Source of the DNA: JAVVEW01 sp032251045
GTDB taxonomy: Bacteria > Pseudomonadota > Gammaproteobacteria > Methylococcales > Methylomonadaceae
DNA: 62,990 nucleotides
Direction of reading: 5' to 3'
Assembly: GCA_032251045.1 (NCBI GenBank)
Contig: JAVVEW010000009.1
Span: forward strand, 1 to 62,990
Of this stretch, positions 35,926 to 44,773 are shown in pieces; within the stretch, counting starts at the first letter, position 1; the number at the start of each line of letters is the position of its first letter. The position numbers were made by a program, and so were the translations under genes. The notes below the pieces were generated by a model. The model saw only the letters and a list, made by a program, of their open reading frames with translations. It was not told the origin of the DNA and ran no database searches.

Positions 35926-37278
35926 ATGAAGCGCCTGCGCATCCTGATTATTCCGGTCATCATGCAATTTTCTGGTGCCACCAGTGGCATTAAATGGCAA
36001 TCCACACTGGAGGACATCAAAAAACAAGGCAAATTAGTTGTCTTGACACGCGAGTCTCCGGCCACGCTGTATTACGAAAACAATCAAACCAAAGGGTTTG
36101 AATACGAGTTAACACAACAGCTCGCCGATTCACTGGCGGTCGATGTGGAATATAAACTGTACGACAATCCGTCCGAACTGATGACCGCGCTGGCCAACGG
36201 CGATGGCCATATCGCCGCGCCCGGCCTGTCCGTGGCCAATACCGGGCACCTGGGCTTCCAACTGGGGCCTGGCTATAAAGACGTCAATCTTAAAGTGGTA
36301 TGCAACAAAAAGTTCAAGCTCCCTGATCACGATATGCACTTGGCTCAGCATTCACTGTTGGTTATTGCCAACAGTGCCCAGGAGCACAAACTGCAAGCGC
36401 TTAAACAACAACTGCCTGAACTGACCTGGGACACCGCAGACGCTACCCCCGCAGATGTGCTGCAAAAAATCGACCAAGGCGATTATCAGTGTACGGTGAT
36501 TGACTCCAGCCTGCTAAAACTACACCGACCGCATTATCCCAATCTGGTCGAAGCCTATACCACAGATCAAGCGAAACTGAGCTGGCTGTTACCCCAAGAC
36601 GCCGACAACCTGAACGCCCATCTGCACACCTGGCTAAAACGCGCCAAACACCAATCCACGCTATCGACACTGAACGAACGTTACTTCGGCTTTACCGACA
36701 TTTACGATTACTACGACACCGTCGTGTTCAAACAACGCATCAAAAAACGCCTGCCCAAATATCTGAACCACTTTCGTCAGGTGGCCAGTGACTATCAACT
36801 GCCATGGGCGTTACTGGCCTCGATCGCCTATCAGGAATCGCAATGGAACCCCCATGCCATCAGCCCTACCGGGGTACGCGGCTTGATGATGCTCACCAAG
36901 AGCACAGCGCGGGAACTGGGCATCGTCAATCGCACCAATCCCAAGCTCAGCATTCGCGGCGGCGCTAAGTATCTGAAACGCATGCTCAAACAAACCGCAC
37001 CGGAAATCGACCCGAATGACCGCATGTGGTTCGCGTTAGCCGCTTATAATGCCGGTGCAGGGCATGTGCGTGACGCCCGAAAACTGGCCCGAAAACTAGG
37101 CAAAAACCCCAATGTCTGGGCCGATGTCAAGGAAGTTTTTCCGCTATTGAGTCAACGCCGTTATTTTACTAAACTCAAGCATGGTTACGCGCGCGGCCAT
37201 GAACCCGTCCGTTATATTGACCGTATTCGTCTATATCATCGGATACTGAACCATTCGCTGCAAGCTGCGGCGGTCTGA
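35926..37278 (+). CDS. mltF: MltF-like membrane-bound lytic murein transglycosylase
   Basis: 450 residues from ATG 35926; AAGGAG ends six bases upstream, so this Met and not the one at 35920 is the likely start. A signal anchor (about 1-18) is followed by a solute-binding-type regulatory domain (about 25-255) and a lysozyme-like transglycosylase domain (about 285-440). The catalytic glutamate is in AYQESQWNP, followed by SPTGVRGLMMLT and NAGAGHV, motifs of family 1 enzymes. It cleaves peptidoglycan non-hydrolytically. No lipobox is visible in the N-terminus, unlike most Mlt proteins. Promoter not identified. Confidence 0.9.
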   Translation: MKRLRILIIPVIMQFSGATSGIKWQSTLEDIKKQGKLVVLTRESPATLYYENNQTKGFEYELTQQLADSLAVDVEYKLYDNPSELMTALANGDGHIAAPGLSVANTGHLGFQLGPGYKDVNLKVVCNKKFKLPDHDMHLAQHSLLVIANSAQEHKLQALKQQLPELTWDTADATPADVLQKIDQGDYQCTVIDSSLLKLHRPHYPNLVEAYTTDQAKLSWLLPQDADNLNAHLHTWLKRAKHQSTLSTLNERYFGFTDIYDYYDTVVFKQRIKKRLPKYLNHFRQVASDYQLPWALLASIAYQESQWNPHAISPTGVRGLMMLTKSTARELGIVNRTNPKLSIRGGAKYLKRMLKQTAPEIDPNDRMWFALAAYNAGAGHVRDARKLARKLGKNPNVWADVKEVFPLLSQRRYFTKLKHGYARGHEPVRYIDRIRLYHRILNHSLQAAAV

Positions 37279-37475
37279 TAACAAACAGGCCGATAACCAC
37301 ACTACGCTTTTGGCCAAAAGCGCGTCCACATGCCAGGCTCAGATGTGGCCGGCGCCAGCCTTTGTCAAACATCATACCCGACATGGCATCATGGCCCGGC
37401 AAAAAGGCCTGACACAACCACTCTTCAGTCCGGTACATAAACCGGGGCTATTGTTTACTCACTCATTGTTACCTT

Positions 37476-38762
37476 ATGACCACTTCCAGCCAACTGTTTG
37501 ACCGCGCCCTGCAACACATTCCCGGTGGCGTGAACTCCCCGGTACGCGCCTTCAAAGGCGTGGGCGGTACGCCAATATTCATCGACAAAGCCCAAGGGGC
37601 TTATGTATACGATAGCGATGGGCAACGCTACACGGACTATGTCGGCTCATGGGGGCCGATGATTCTCGGTCATGCTCACCCTGAAGTTATCGACGCGGTG
37701 CAACAAGCCGCCGCCTCTGGCTTGAGCTTTGGCGCGCCGACCGAACGTGAAATTGACATGGCAGAGTTGCTATGCCAACTGGTACCTTCTCTGGAACAAG
37801 TCAGAATGGTCAACTCCGGCACCGAAGCGACCATGAGCGCGATTCGTCTGGCGCGTGGCGCGACAGGTCGGGATTTGTTGGTTAAATTCGCAGGCTGCTA
37901 TCACGGCCATGCCGACAGCTTACTGGTTAAAGCCGGCTCTGGCGCCTTGACCCTGGGCGTGCCCAGCTCGCCCGGTGTGCCTGCAGGAGTTGCCCAATCC
38001 ACCCTCACCCTGCCCTTCAATGACAGCCAGGCCGTGCGCGATCTGTTCAGCGAGCATGGCCATGACATCGCTTGCATCATCGTCGAGCCTATAGCAGGCA
38101 ATATGAATCTGATTCCACCGGCACCAGGCTTCCTGCAAACGTTGCGCGAAGTCTGCGATCAAAGCGGCGCGGTGCTGATTTTTGATGAAGTAATGACCGG
38201 TTTCCGAGTCGCCCTAGGCGGCGCACAAGCACTTTACGAGGTCGTTCCTGACTTAACTACCTTGGGAAAAATCATCGGCGGCGGCTTGCCGGTCGGCGCG
38301 TTTGGTGGCAAGCGCAGCCTGATGGCAGAACTGGCGCCGGTTGGCCCGGTTTATCAGGCCGGCACCCTGTCTGGTAATCCGGTGGCGCTGGCCGCAGGTT
38401 TGAAGACCTTACAATTGCTGCAAGCGCCCGGTTTTTACGACCAGCTCAAGCAAAAAACGCAAATACTGGTCAATGGCTTGCAACAACAGGCACAACATGC
38501 CGGCGTCGCTTTTCAAGCCCGTGCGGTAGGCGGTATGTTCGGGCTTTTTTTCACCGACCACCCGGAAGTGAACAGCTTCGACCAAGTCACCGCCTGCAAC
38601 CTGAACCATTTTCAAAAATTCTTTCATCGCCTGTTACAACAAGGCCATTATTTTGCCCCGTCTGCCTATGAGGCCGGATTTGTATCAGCCAGCCATGACG
38701 AGGCCATTTTGCAGGAAACCATCGCCGCCAGCGCCCTGGCCTTCCGGGAGCTGGCCAATTAA
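37476..38762 (+). CDS. hemL: Glutamate-1-semialdehyde 2,1-aminomutase
   Basis: 428 residues, standard length. Converts glutamate-1-semialdehyde to 5-aminolevulinate, the first committed precursor of haem and other tetrapyrroles. Hallmarks: NSGTEATMSAIRLARG, FDEVMTGFRV, and the PLP lysine in TLGKIIGGGLPVGAFGG. The ATG at 37476 is the accepted start. A 197-base gap separates it from mltF; I see no clear promoter within it. Confidence 0.97.
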   Translation: MTTSSQLFDRALQHIPGGVNSPVRAFKGVGGTPIFIDKAQGAYVYDSDGQRYTDYVGSWGPMILGHAHPEVIDAVQQAAASGLSFGAPTEREIDMAELLCQLVPSLEQVRMVNSGTEATMSAIRLARGATGRDLLVKFAGCYHGHADSLLVKAGSGALTLGVPSSPGVPAGVAQSTLTLPFNDSQAVRDLFSEHGHDIACIIVEPIAGNMNLIPPAPGFLQTLREVCDQSGAVLIFDEVMTGFRVALGGAQALYEVVPDLTTLGKIIGGGLPVGAFGGKRSLMAELAPVGPVYQAGTLSGNPVALAAGLKTLQLLQAPGFYDQLKQKTQILVNGLQQQAQHAGVAFQARAVGGMFGLFFTDHPEVNSFDQVTACNLNHFQKFFHRLLQQGHYFAPSAYEAGFVSASHDEAILQETIAASALAFRELAN

Positions 38763-38776
38763 CAGCCCCCGACACA

Positions 38777-38800
38777 GGCGCGGGCGAACCTGCCCGCGCC
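38777..38800. other. Strong GC hairpin between hemL and the DUF502 gene
   Basis: GGCGCGGGC / GCCCGCGCC (38777-38785 and 38792-38800) form a perfect 9-base GC stem with a 6-base loop. The next bases on the plus strand are CCC then A's, so no U tract follows in either direction. Its site between convergent genes suggests a transcription end or a barrier; this is inference. Confidence 0.5.
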
Positions 38801-38883
38801 CCCAAAAAACAATCAGGTATTCTGAATATCCCCAGCTTTGCAATAAAGCAGTATCTAGCGCCACGACGATCAGCTCGATAAGA

Positions 38884-39483
38884 TCACTTCTGCCGATACA
38901 AAGCCACGACTTCTTCCGGCTTGGCGTAATCCACACCCACGCTGATCACAAAACTGGAAACTTCCTCGATATTCATGGCCGATATGCTGACCTTGTCCTT
39001 GTGCACCATGACTGTAAACCCTGAAGTCGGGTTCGGAGAGGTCGGCACATACAGAATGTAGCATTCATCAACCCGATTGGTCACATAGGCCGGCACCCAC
39101 ATGCCTTCCTTAGGATATTCCACGTACACGACTTCGCGCAGTTCGGACTCCTCGGCACGCACAAACAGCCTCAGCAGCTTACGGCTGATACGGTACACAC
39201 TCCCGATCACGGGAATGCGCAAAATAAATTTTTCCAGATAATAAAGAAAATAAGCTCGCTCATGCTTGAGCATTTTGCCAAAGTACGTCAAAAGGCCAAC
39301 CGAAACAATAAACAACGCCACCGTAACCCAAGAATTCTCGTAACGCCCATGTACCAGCAGTACCAGATCTTTAAGCAGCCCCTCTGTGAACACAACAATC
39401 TGAATCACCAGCAAAATAGGCAAAAAGCCGACAATCCCAAGCATCAAATAGTCGAGCATTTTTTTTAGTATAGGTACAAACAT
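38884..39483 (-). CDS. DUF502-family membrane protein
   Basis: 199 residues. Two N-terminal membrane helices (about 8-30 and 50-72) precede a cytoplasmic domain with RIPVIGSVYRISRKLL and VYVPTSPNPTSGF, signatures of DUF502. Distant homologues are found in bacteria and plant chloroplasts; their function is unsettled. The ATG is at 39483. It is transcribed away from the dcw cluster. Confidence 0.88.
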   Translation of the reverse strand: MFVPILKKMLDYLMLGIVGFLPILLVIQIVVFTEGLLKDLVLLVHGRYENSWVTVALFIVSVGLLTYFGKMLKHERAYFLYYLEKFILRIPVIGSVYRISRKLLRLFVRAEESELREVVYVEYPKEGMWVPAYVTNRVDECYILYVPTSPNPTSGFTVMVHKDKVSISAMNIEEVSSFVISVGVDYAKPEEVVALYRQK

Positions 39484-39816
39484 AATCTGATTCCTTAAAT
39501 TTACTTATCTCAATAACACATTGACCCGGCCAGGCGCGCCGCCCACATCAAAAGCGCGGACTTTCACCCTCCATTCGTTAACTGTCATCGTCGCGTGCAA
39601 GCCTAGCTGAAATGTTGCATACAAGGTCTTTTCAGCGCCTGCAGCACCAGCTTACACCCTTAAACTTAACCCGGTTTTAACAGCAAAATCCCGCATAAAA
39701 TGAAACGCTTAAGGTTGCTCTTTAAGCTTTCACAGGTATTTCCGATCTCCAGCCATCATCTCAATGTAACCTGCTAAGTTATTGTCAAAAAAAGACTATT
39801 TTATTCAAACATAGTC
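39484..39816. other. Intergenic region upstream of the dcw promoter
   Basis: About 330 bases between divergent DUF502 and mraZ promoters. It becomes AT-rich towards its right end. No coding frame is convincing. An 8-base inverted repeat AAGACTAT-N11-ATAGTCTT spans 39792-39818 and so runs into the -35 box of mraZ. Confidence 0.5.
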
Positions 39817-39845
39817 TTGACTCAGCCCCTGTTCCTCACTAAGAT
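39817..39845 (+). promoter_or_regulatory. Sigma-70 promoter of the mraZ/dcw operon
   Basis: TTGACT (39817-39822, 5 of 6) and TAAGAT (39840-39845, 4 of 6) with 17 bases between. The start would lie near 39852, just before the repeat boxes. It is the only clear promoter for the cluster; others may exist inside it. Confidence 0.7.
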
Positions 39846-39854
39846 TAGCGCAAG

Positions 39855-39889
39855 TGGAGAGAAGTGGAAAATAATGGAGATCAGTGGGT
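39855..39889 (+). promoter_or_regulatory. MraZ operator: four TGGRN boxes at 10-base period
   Basis: TGGAG (39855), TGGAA (39865), TGGAG (39875) and TGGGT (39885) are exactly ten bases apart, so all face the same side of the helix. Known MraZ operators have TGGGN repeats with 5-base gaps, which is this period. The boxes overlap the 5' leader right after the predicted start site, and the mraZ ribosome site (GGAG) follows at 39894. Autoregulation of the operon is therefore expected. Confidence 0.8.
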
Positions 39890-39903
39890 AACCGGAGCCC
39901 GAC

Positions 39904-40371
39904 GTGCTACGAGGCATCAATGCCATTGTGCTGGACAGCAAGGGCCGACTGGCCATTCCAACCCGTTATCGAACGGAGCTAACGGACTGGTGCGGCGGGC
40001 AGCTGGTTATCACGGTCGCCGTCAATGAAACCGGTGCCGGAGAGCATGGCTGCCTGTGGCTATATCCTTTGCCTGAATGGGAAAAACTGGAACAAACCCT
40101 CAGCCGCTTACCCACGCTGAATAAAATGTCCACGCGTTTGAAGCGCTTCCTGATTGGCTATGCCTGTGAATGCGAAATGGATAGCCAAGGACGTTTTCTG
40201 ATCCCCGGACAATTACGGCAATTTGCTCAGCTGAACAAGAAGATCATGATGATTGGTCAGCTTAACAAGTTCGAACTATGGAATGAAACGGCCTGGCATG
40301 ATCAAGAATCAAACTGGATAACCGGCGCAGATACTGATGACCTCAAGCCACTTGAACAATTATCCTTTTAA
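39904..40371 (+). CDS. mraZ: MraZ, transcriptional regulator of the dcw cluster
   Basis: 155 residues made of two AbrB-like swapped-hairpin domains; the double motif DSKGRLAIPTRY and DSQGRFLIPGQL is the family signature. Start is GTG (39904), with GGAG six bases ahead. The protein forms a ring and represses its own operon by binding TGGGN repeats, and four such boxes stand just upstream. First gene of a 17-gene cluster. Confidence 0.95.
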   Translation: MLRGINAIVLDSKGRLAIPTRYRTELTDWCGGQLVITVAVNETGAGEHGCLWLYPLPEWEKLEQTLSRLPTLNKMSTRLKRFLIGYACECEMDSQGRFLIPGQLRQFAQLNKKIMMIGQLNKFELWNETAWHDQESNWITGADTDDLKPLEQLSF

Positions 40372-40384
40372 GTGAACGCCTGCT

Positions 40385-41317
40385 TTGAATGACTTGACAC
40401 ATGCGCCTGTTTTACTGGCCGAGTGCCTGACCGCTTTAGCTATTCGGCCTGATGGCGTTTATGTTGACGCCACGTTCGGACGCGGCGGCCACAGCTCGGC
40501 TATTTTAGACCGGCTTGATCGGGGACAGTTATTTGCCATTGACCGGGATGCACATGCCCTTGGCAGCCCCCGAGCTTTGTTATTAAGCCAGGATCGGCGC
40601 GTTAAACTGCTGCATGGTTGCTTCAGTAACTGTTTCGAACAACCGCCCTTGAGTGCTTTACCCGGTCAAGTAAACGGTATTCTGATGGATCTTGGCGTAT
40701 CCTCCCCGCAACTGGATGATCCTGAGCGCGGATTTAGTTTTCGTCATGATGGCCCGCTGGATATGCGCATGGGACAAGGCGCACAAAGCACTGCCGCCGA
40801 GTGGCTGGCGCAGGTTTCAGAGGCTGAATTAGTCAAGGTGCTGTTTGATTATGGTGAAGAACGTTTTGCCCATCGCATTGCCAGGGCGATTATCACCACC
40901 CGTGTTCAACAACCCATTACCCGCACCGGGCAATTGGCCGAGCTGGTCAGTGCCGCCATGCCATTTCATGAGCGACACAAACACCCGGCCACGCGCACTT
41001 TTCAGGCGATTCGCATTGCGGTCAACCATGAGCTGGATGAATTAACACGCGGCCTGTCAGCGGCACTGACACTGCTGGCACCTGGCGGTCGCCTGGCGGT
41101 GATTGCGTTTCATTCACTGGAAGACCGGCTGGTTAAACGCTTTTTGCGCGCCGAAAGTCGTCAAGGCAGCGACCCGGGACGCTTACCCGTGCTCGAACAA
41201 GACATTCCACGCGGACGCCTGAAGTTGATTGGCAAGGCGATCAAGGCCAGTCCCCAGGAAATCGCCGACAACACCCGGGCTCGTAGCGCCATACTCCGTG
41301 TAGCCGAAGCAATTTAA
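40385..41317 (+). CDS. rsmH: 16S rRNA C1402 N4-methyltransferase RsmH
   Basis: 310 residues. SAM-binding motif VDATFGRGGHSSAIL near the N-terminus, then LMDLGVSSPQLDDPERGFSF and LAVIAFHSLEDRLVK, all diagnostic. It methylates C1402 of 16S rRNA in the P site. The start is a TTG at 40385 (MNDLTHAP). The nearby ATG at 40389 is out of frame and soon stops, so TTG is forced. Ribosome site is weak, so output could be kept low relative to mraZ. Confidence 0.95.
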   Translation: MNDLTHAPVLLAECLTALAIRPDGVYVDATFGRGGHSSAILDRLDRGQLFAIDRDAHALGSPRALLLSQDRRVKLLHGCFSNCFEQPPLSALPGQVNGILMDLGVSSPQLDDPERGFSFRHDGPLDMRMGQGAQSTAAEWLAQVSEAELVKVLFDYGEERFAHRIARAIITTRVQQPITRTGQLAELVSAAMPFHERHKHPATRTFQAIRIAVNHELDELTRGLSAALTLLAPGGRLAVIAFHSLEDRLVKRFLRAESRQGSDPGRLPVLEQDIPRGRLKLIGKAIKASPQEIADNTRARSAILRVAEAI

Positions 41318-41583
41318 TGAACGCCAAACAACTGATGATTGCCTTGATCCTAGCCAATTTAGGTACAGGACTGGCCTTGATTGACCAGAAACATCACTCC
41401 CGGCGATTATTCCGCTCGGTGCAACAACAAGAACGACATTTAGACCAACTGGCCATTGAATGGGGGCGCCTGCAACTGGAGCTGACCACGCTGACCGACG
41501 CCAATCGCATGGAACAATTGGCGCGAGAAGAACTCTTGATGACCATGCCAAAACGCAGTGAAATTGTTTACCTGAAACCCTGA
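41317..41583 (+). CDS. ftsL: Cell division protein FtsL
   Basis: 88 residues: a cytoplasmic tip, one membrane helix (about 5-23) and a periplasmic coiled coil (about 30-75). Start ATG overlaps the rsmH stop by one base (TAATG), so coupling is expected. FtsL joins FtsB and FtsQ in the septal complex and helps activate FtsWI. Short size and poor conservation are normal. Confidence 0.92.
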   Translation: MNAKQLMIALILANLGTGLALIDQKHHSRRLFRSVQQQERHLDQLAIEWGRLQLELTTLTDANRMEQLAREELLMTMPKRSEIVYLKP

Positions 41584-41586
41584 CCC

Positions 41587-43305
41587 ATGATACCGCGACC
41601 CCACGACAGTTCAGCGACAACCGAGACCTTGCCGGTTATCAGACACCGAATCATGATCGGACTGATGCTTCTGGTCATGGCGGCCCTGTGGGCGCGTGCG
41701 TTTCAATTACAAGTCCTGGACAAGGCCTTTCTGATCAATCAAGGTGATTTGCGCCATGTCAGCGCCGTCACCCAACCCGCATCACGCGGCATGATTGTAG
41801 ATCGTAATCAAGAACCGCTAGCTATCAGCACGCCGGTTGAATCCATCTGGATCAACCCCTCGGAAATGGATCCTAGCCAACGCTTACTATGGCGGCAATT
41901 AGCCGAACTTCTGGCAATCAACCCCACCCGCCTGGATGAATTGGCGCAACAACCCAAACGCAAATTCGCATATTTACAAAGACGCATCCCTCCGCACCAG
42001 GCCTCTCGGGTAAAACAACTGGGCGTTAGCGGCGTCTACAGTCAACGTGAATTCAAGCGTTTCTACCCGAATGGCGCCAGCAGTGCGCAACTGGTTGGCT
42101 TTACCAACATTGAGAATCAAGGCCAAGAAGGCGTAGAACTGGCTTTCAATGCTTATCTGAACGGGATTGACGGACGTAAACGCGTTATTCGAGATGGCAA
42201 GCGCGACGTCATTGCCGATATTGAATCTATTCAGCAGCCACAAAACGGACAAGACCTGGTGCTCAGCATCGACAGCACCGTACAATACCTGGCCTACCGC
42301 GAGCTGCAGGCTCAGGTATTACACCATCAGGCCAAAGCCGGTTCGCTGATTTTATTGGACGCTCAAACCGGCGAAATTCTGGCGGATGCCAACTTTCCGT
42401 CCTTCAACCCCAACCGTCTGGGCGAAGGGATGCCACAAGGCCTGCGTAACCGAAGCGTGATTGACATCTTCGAACCAGGTTCCACGGTTAAACCGTTTGT
42501 GATCGCAGCCGCCCTGGAAGGCGGCTATGTCAGGCCTGACACCATTATCGAAACCAACAGACAAACTCGCATTGGCCGCAATTGGGTTCGTGATGTGCAC
42601 AACTACGGCAATCTCGATTTAACCGGCGTCTTGAAAAAATCCAGCAATGTCGCGGTCAGTCTGATTGCCCTGAAAATGCCTCGCCCTTATTTTTGGTCAG
42701 TTTATGACCATTTAGGCTTTGGTCACGCCCCCGGCACCGGCTTTCCGGCCGAGGCCAGTGGTTCCGTGCTGTCTTATGACCGCTGGAATGATTTCATTCA
42801 GTCCACCTTGGCTTTTGGTTACAGCCTGAACACCTCGTTACTGCAGCTGGCCCGCGCCTACACCGCACTGGCCGATAACGGCGTGCTGCACTCGGTCAGC
42901 TTGCTGCGCCGCAACCAGGACCCGAACAGCAAGCGCATTTTCTCGGCGACGACCACCCGCAAGATACGCGCCATGCTGGCAGAAGTGGTCAGCAAGCAAG
43001 GTACGGCCTACCGCGCCCATGTCGAAGGTTATCGTGTGGCCGGTAAAACCGGCACGGTTAAAAAAACCAGCCCGGACGGCGGTTACACCAAAAAAGACTA
43101 CTTTGCTGTTTTCGTTGGCATGGCGCCTGCCGAGAATCCTCGTCTGGTCATGGCGGTGATGATTGATCAACCCAGCGAAGGCGGTTATTACGGCGGCCTG
43201 GTTGCGGCCCCTGTGTTTGCCAATGTCATGGCAGGTGCATTGCGGCGGTTTGGCATCGCACCCGACCAGGAAGACAACATGCCCATCTTGCTGGCGAGGC
43301 ATTAA
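41587..43305 (+). CDS. ftsI: Septal peptidoglycan transpeptidase FtsI (PBP3)
   Basis: 572 residues. N-terminal anchor (about 20-40), pedestal domain with RGMIVDRN, then the class B transpeptidase domain: SxxK in FEPGSTVKPFV, SxN in KKSSNVAVS, KTG in AGKTGTVKK. It makes cross-links at the septum with FtsW. The gene lies three bases after ftsL. Confidence 0.97.
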   Translation: MIPRPHDSSATTETLPVIRHRIMIGLMLLVMAALWARAFQLQVLDKAFLINQGDLRHVSAVTQPASRGMIVDRNQEPLAISTPVESIWINPSEMDPSQRLLWRQLAELLAINPTRLDELAQQPKRKFAYLQRRIPPHQASRVKQLGVSGVYSQREFKRFYPNGASSAQLVGFTNIENQGQEGVELAFNAYLNGIDGRKRVIRDGKRDVIADIESIQQPQNGQDLVLSIDSTVQYLAYRELQAQVLHHQAKAGSLILLDAQTGEILADANFPSFNPNRLGEGMPQGLRNRSVIDIFEPGSTVKPFVIAAALEGGYVRPDTIIETNRQTRIGRNWVRDVHNYGNLDLTGVLKKSSNVAVSLIALKMPRPYFWSVYDHLGFGHAPGTGFPAEASGSVLSYDRWNDFIQSTLAFGYSLNTSLLQLARAYTALADNGVLHSVSLLRRNQDPNSKRIFSATTTRKIRAMLAEVVSKQGTAYRAHVEGYRVAGKTGTVKKTSPDGGYTKKDYFAVFVGMAPAENPRLVMAVMIDQPSEGGYYGGLVAAPVFANVMAGALRRFGIAPDQEDNMPILLARH

Positions 43306-43309
43306 ACCC

Positions 43310-44773
43310 ATGGTCACGCTTTCCACATTGATGACAGACTGGCTGACAGCACCTGACCTACCGGTTGGTGACTTGCACAGCGACAGCCGGCAGATTCAGC
43401 CTGGCGATGTCTTTATCGCCCTTCCGGGTGCGGCCCGGCACGGTCTGGATTTTGCCGAGCAAGCCGTAGCACATGGCGCCAGCGCGGTGCTGTACCAACC
43501 CGATGCCCATCGGCCCGCCCCCCATCTGCCGATACCCGCACTGGCCTGGCCAGAGCTGGCCAGGCAGCTGCCATCATTGGCGGCACGGCGGTATGGCGAC
43601 GCCCTCAAGGGCATGAACATCTGGGGCATTACCGGCACCAACGGCAAAACTTCATGCAGTCAGTTTCTGGCGCAAGTCTGGCCACAAGCCGGAGTCATCG
43701 GGACTCTGGGCTGGGGACGCCTGGATGCGCTGGTTGACACGGGACATACCACGCCGGATATCTTGACCGTTTATCGCAGCCTGGCGTGCATGCGTGCCGC
43801 CGAGGTAGAGCAAGTGGCGATGGAAGTCTCTTCTCACGCGCTGGCACAACAGCGCGTGGCCGGCATAAGCTTTCAGGGCGCTGTTTTTACCAATCTCAGT
43901 CGAGACCATCTGGATTATCACGGCAACATGGACGCCTACCTGGCGGCTAAACTCAAGCTGTTCGAACAAACCACCCGTTATGCCGTGATCCATCTCGATC
44001 ACGACTATGCCGAACCGGTGCTGGCCGCCCTACCCCGTCACCTGCAAATGATTGGCGTATCACGGCGCACGCCCCAACAATCTGGAATGCCAATTGTGTA
44101 CGCCGAAACACTGACAGCCAGCGCATCCGGCACTCTCGCCGAAGTACACTGGCAAGGCCAAAAAAAACCACTGTCCAGTACGCTGATTGGCGATTTCATG
44201 CTCGATAACGTGTTGGCGGTGCTGGCGGCTTTGCTGGCGCAAGGCCAATCTCTGGAAAGCGCCTGTCAAGCCTGCGCGCAGCTCACAGCCGTACCTGGAC
44301 GTATGCAGCATCTGGGCGGCGATGACTTACCGGACGTGCTGATTGATTATGCACATACCCCTGACGCACTCAGCAAAGCGCTGACCGCTTTGCGCCCTCT
44401 GACCCGGGGGCGATTGTGGCTAGTGTTTGGTTGTGGCGGCGATCGCGACCGGGGCAAGCGCGCTTTGATGGGCGAGGTGGCCAGCACATTCGCGGACAGC
44501 ATCATCCTGACCGACGACAACCCCCGCAATGAAGCACCCGCAAGCATTGTCGCCGACATTATGCGTGGTTGCCGCCAACCTGTGACCGTGATTCATGCGC
44601 GTGAACAGGCCATTGGTCAGGCATTGCGCGAAGCGCAGGCGGGTGATGTGGTGTTGATTGCCGGCAAGGGGCATGAAGCGTATCAGCACTATCAAGGAGT
44701 GAAACGTCCGTTTCGAGACCATGACATTGCGCAACAATGTTTAACGGAGTTAGCCACATGCGACTGCGCCTGA
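43310..44773 (+). CDS. murE: UDP-MurNAc-tripeptide synthetase MurE
   Basis: 487 residues from ATG 43310; the open frame reaches back to 43163 but overlaps ftsI there and does not match MurE. ATP-binding loop GITGTNGKTS, and the motif DNPRNE (TDDNPRNEAPA) typical of enzymes that add meso-diaminopimelate, as expected for a Gram-negative. It overlaps murF by 16 bases. Confidence 0.96.
   Translation: MVTLSTLMTDWLTAPDLPVGDLHSDSRQIQPGDVFIALPGAARHGLDFAEQAVAHGASAVLYQPDAHRPAPHLPIPALAWPELARQLPSLAARRYGDALKGMNIWGITGTNGKTSCSQFLAQVWPQAGVIGTLGWGRLDALVDTGHTTPDILTVYRSLACMRAAEVEQVAMEVSSHALAQQRVAGISFQGAVFTNLSRDHLDYHGNMDAYLAAKLKLFEQTTRYAVIHLDHDYAEPVLAALPRHLQMIGVSRRTPQQSGMPIVYAETLTASASGTLAEVHWQGQKKPLSSTLIGDFMLDNVLAVLAALLAQGQSLESACQACAQLTAVPGRMQHLGGDDLPDVLIDYAHTPDALSKALTALRPLTRGRLWLVFGCGGDRDRGKRALMGEVASTFADSIILTDDNPRNEAPASIVADIMRGCRQPVTVIHAREQAIGQALREAQAGDVVLIAGKGHEAYQHYQGVKRPFRDHDIAQQCLTELATCDCA

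Noticed and set aside
38777..38800. Intrinsic terminator for hemL
   Set aside because: The stem is strong but no U tract follows on either strand; recorded only as a hairpin.
43163..43309. Upstream extension of murE inside ftsI
   Set aside because: Lies in another frame of the ftsI end; MurE proteins begin near the ATG at 43310.
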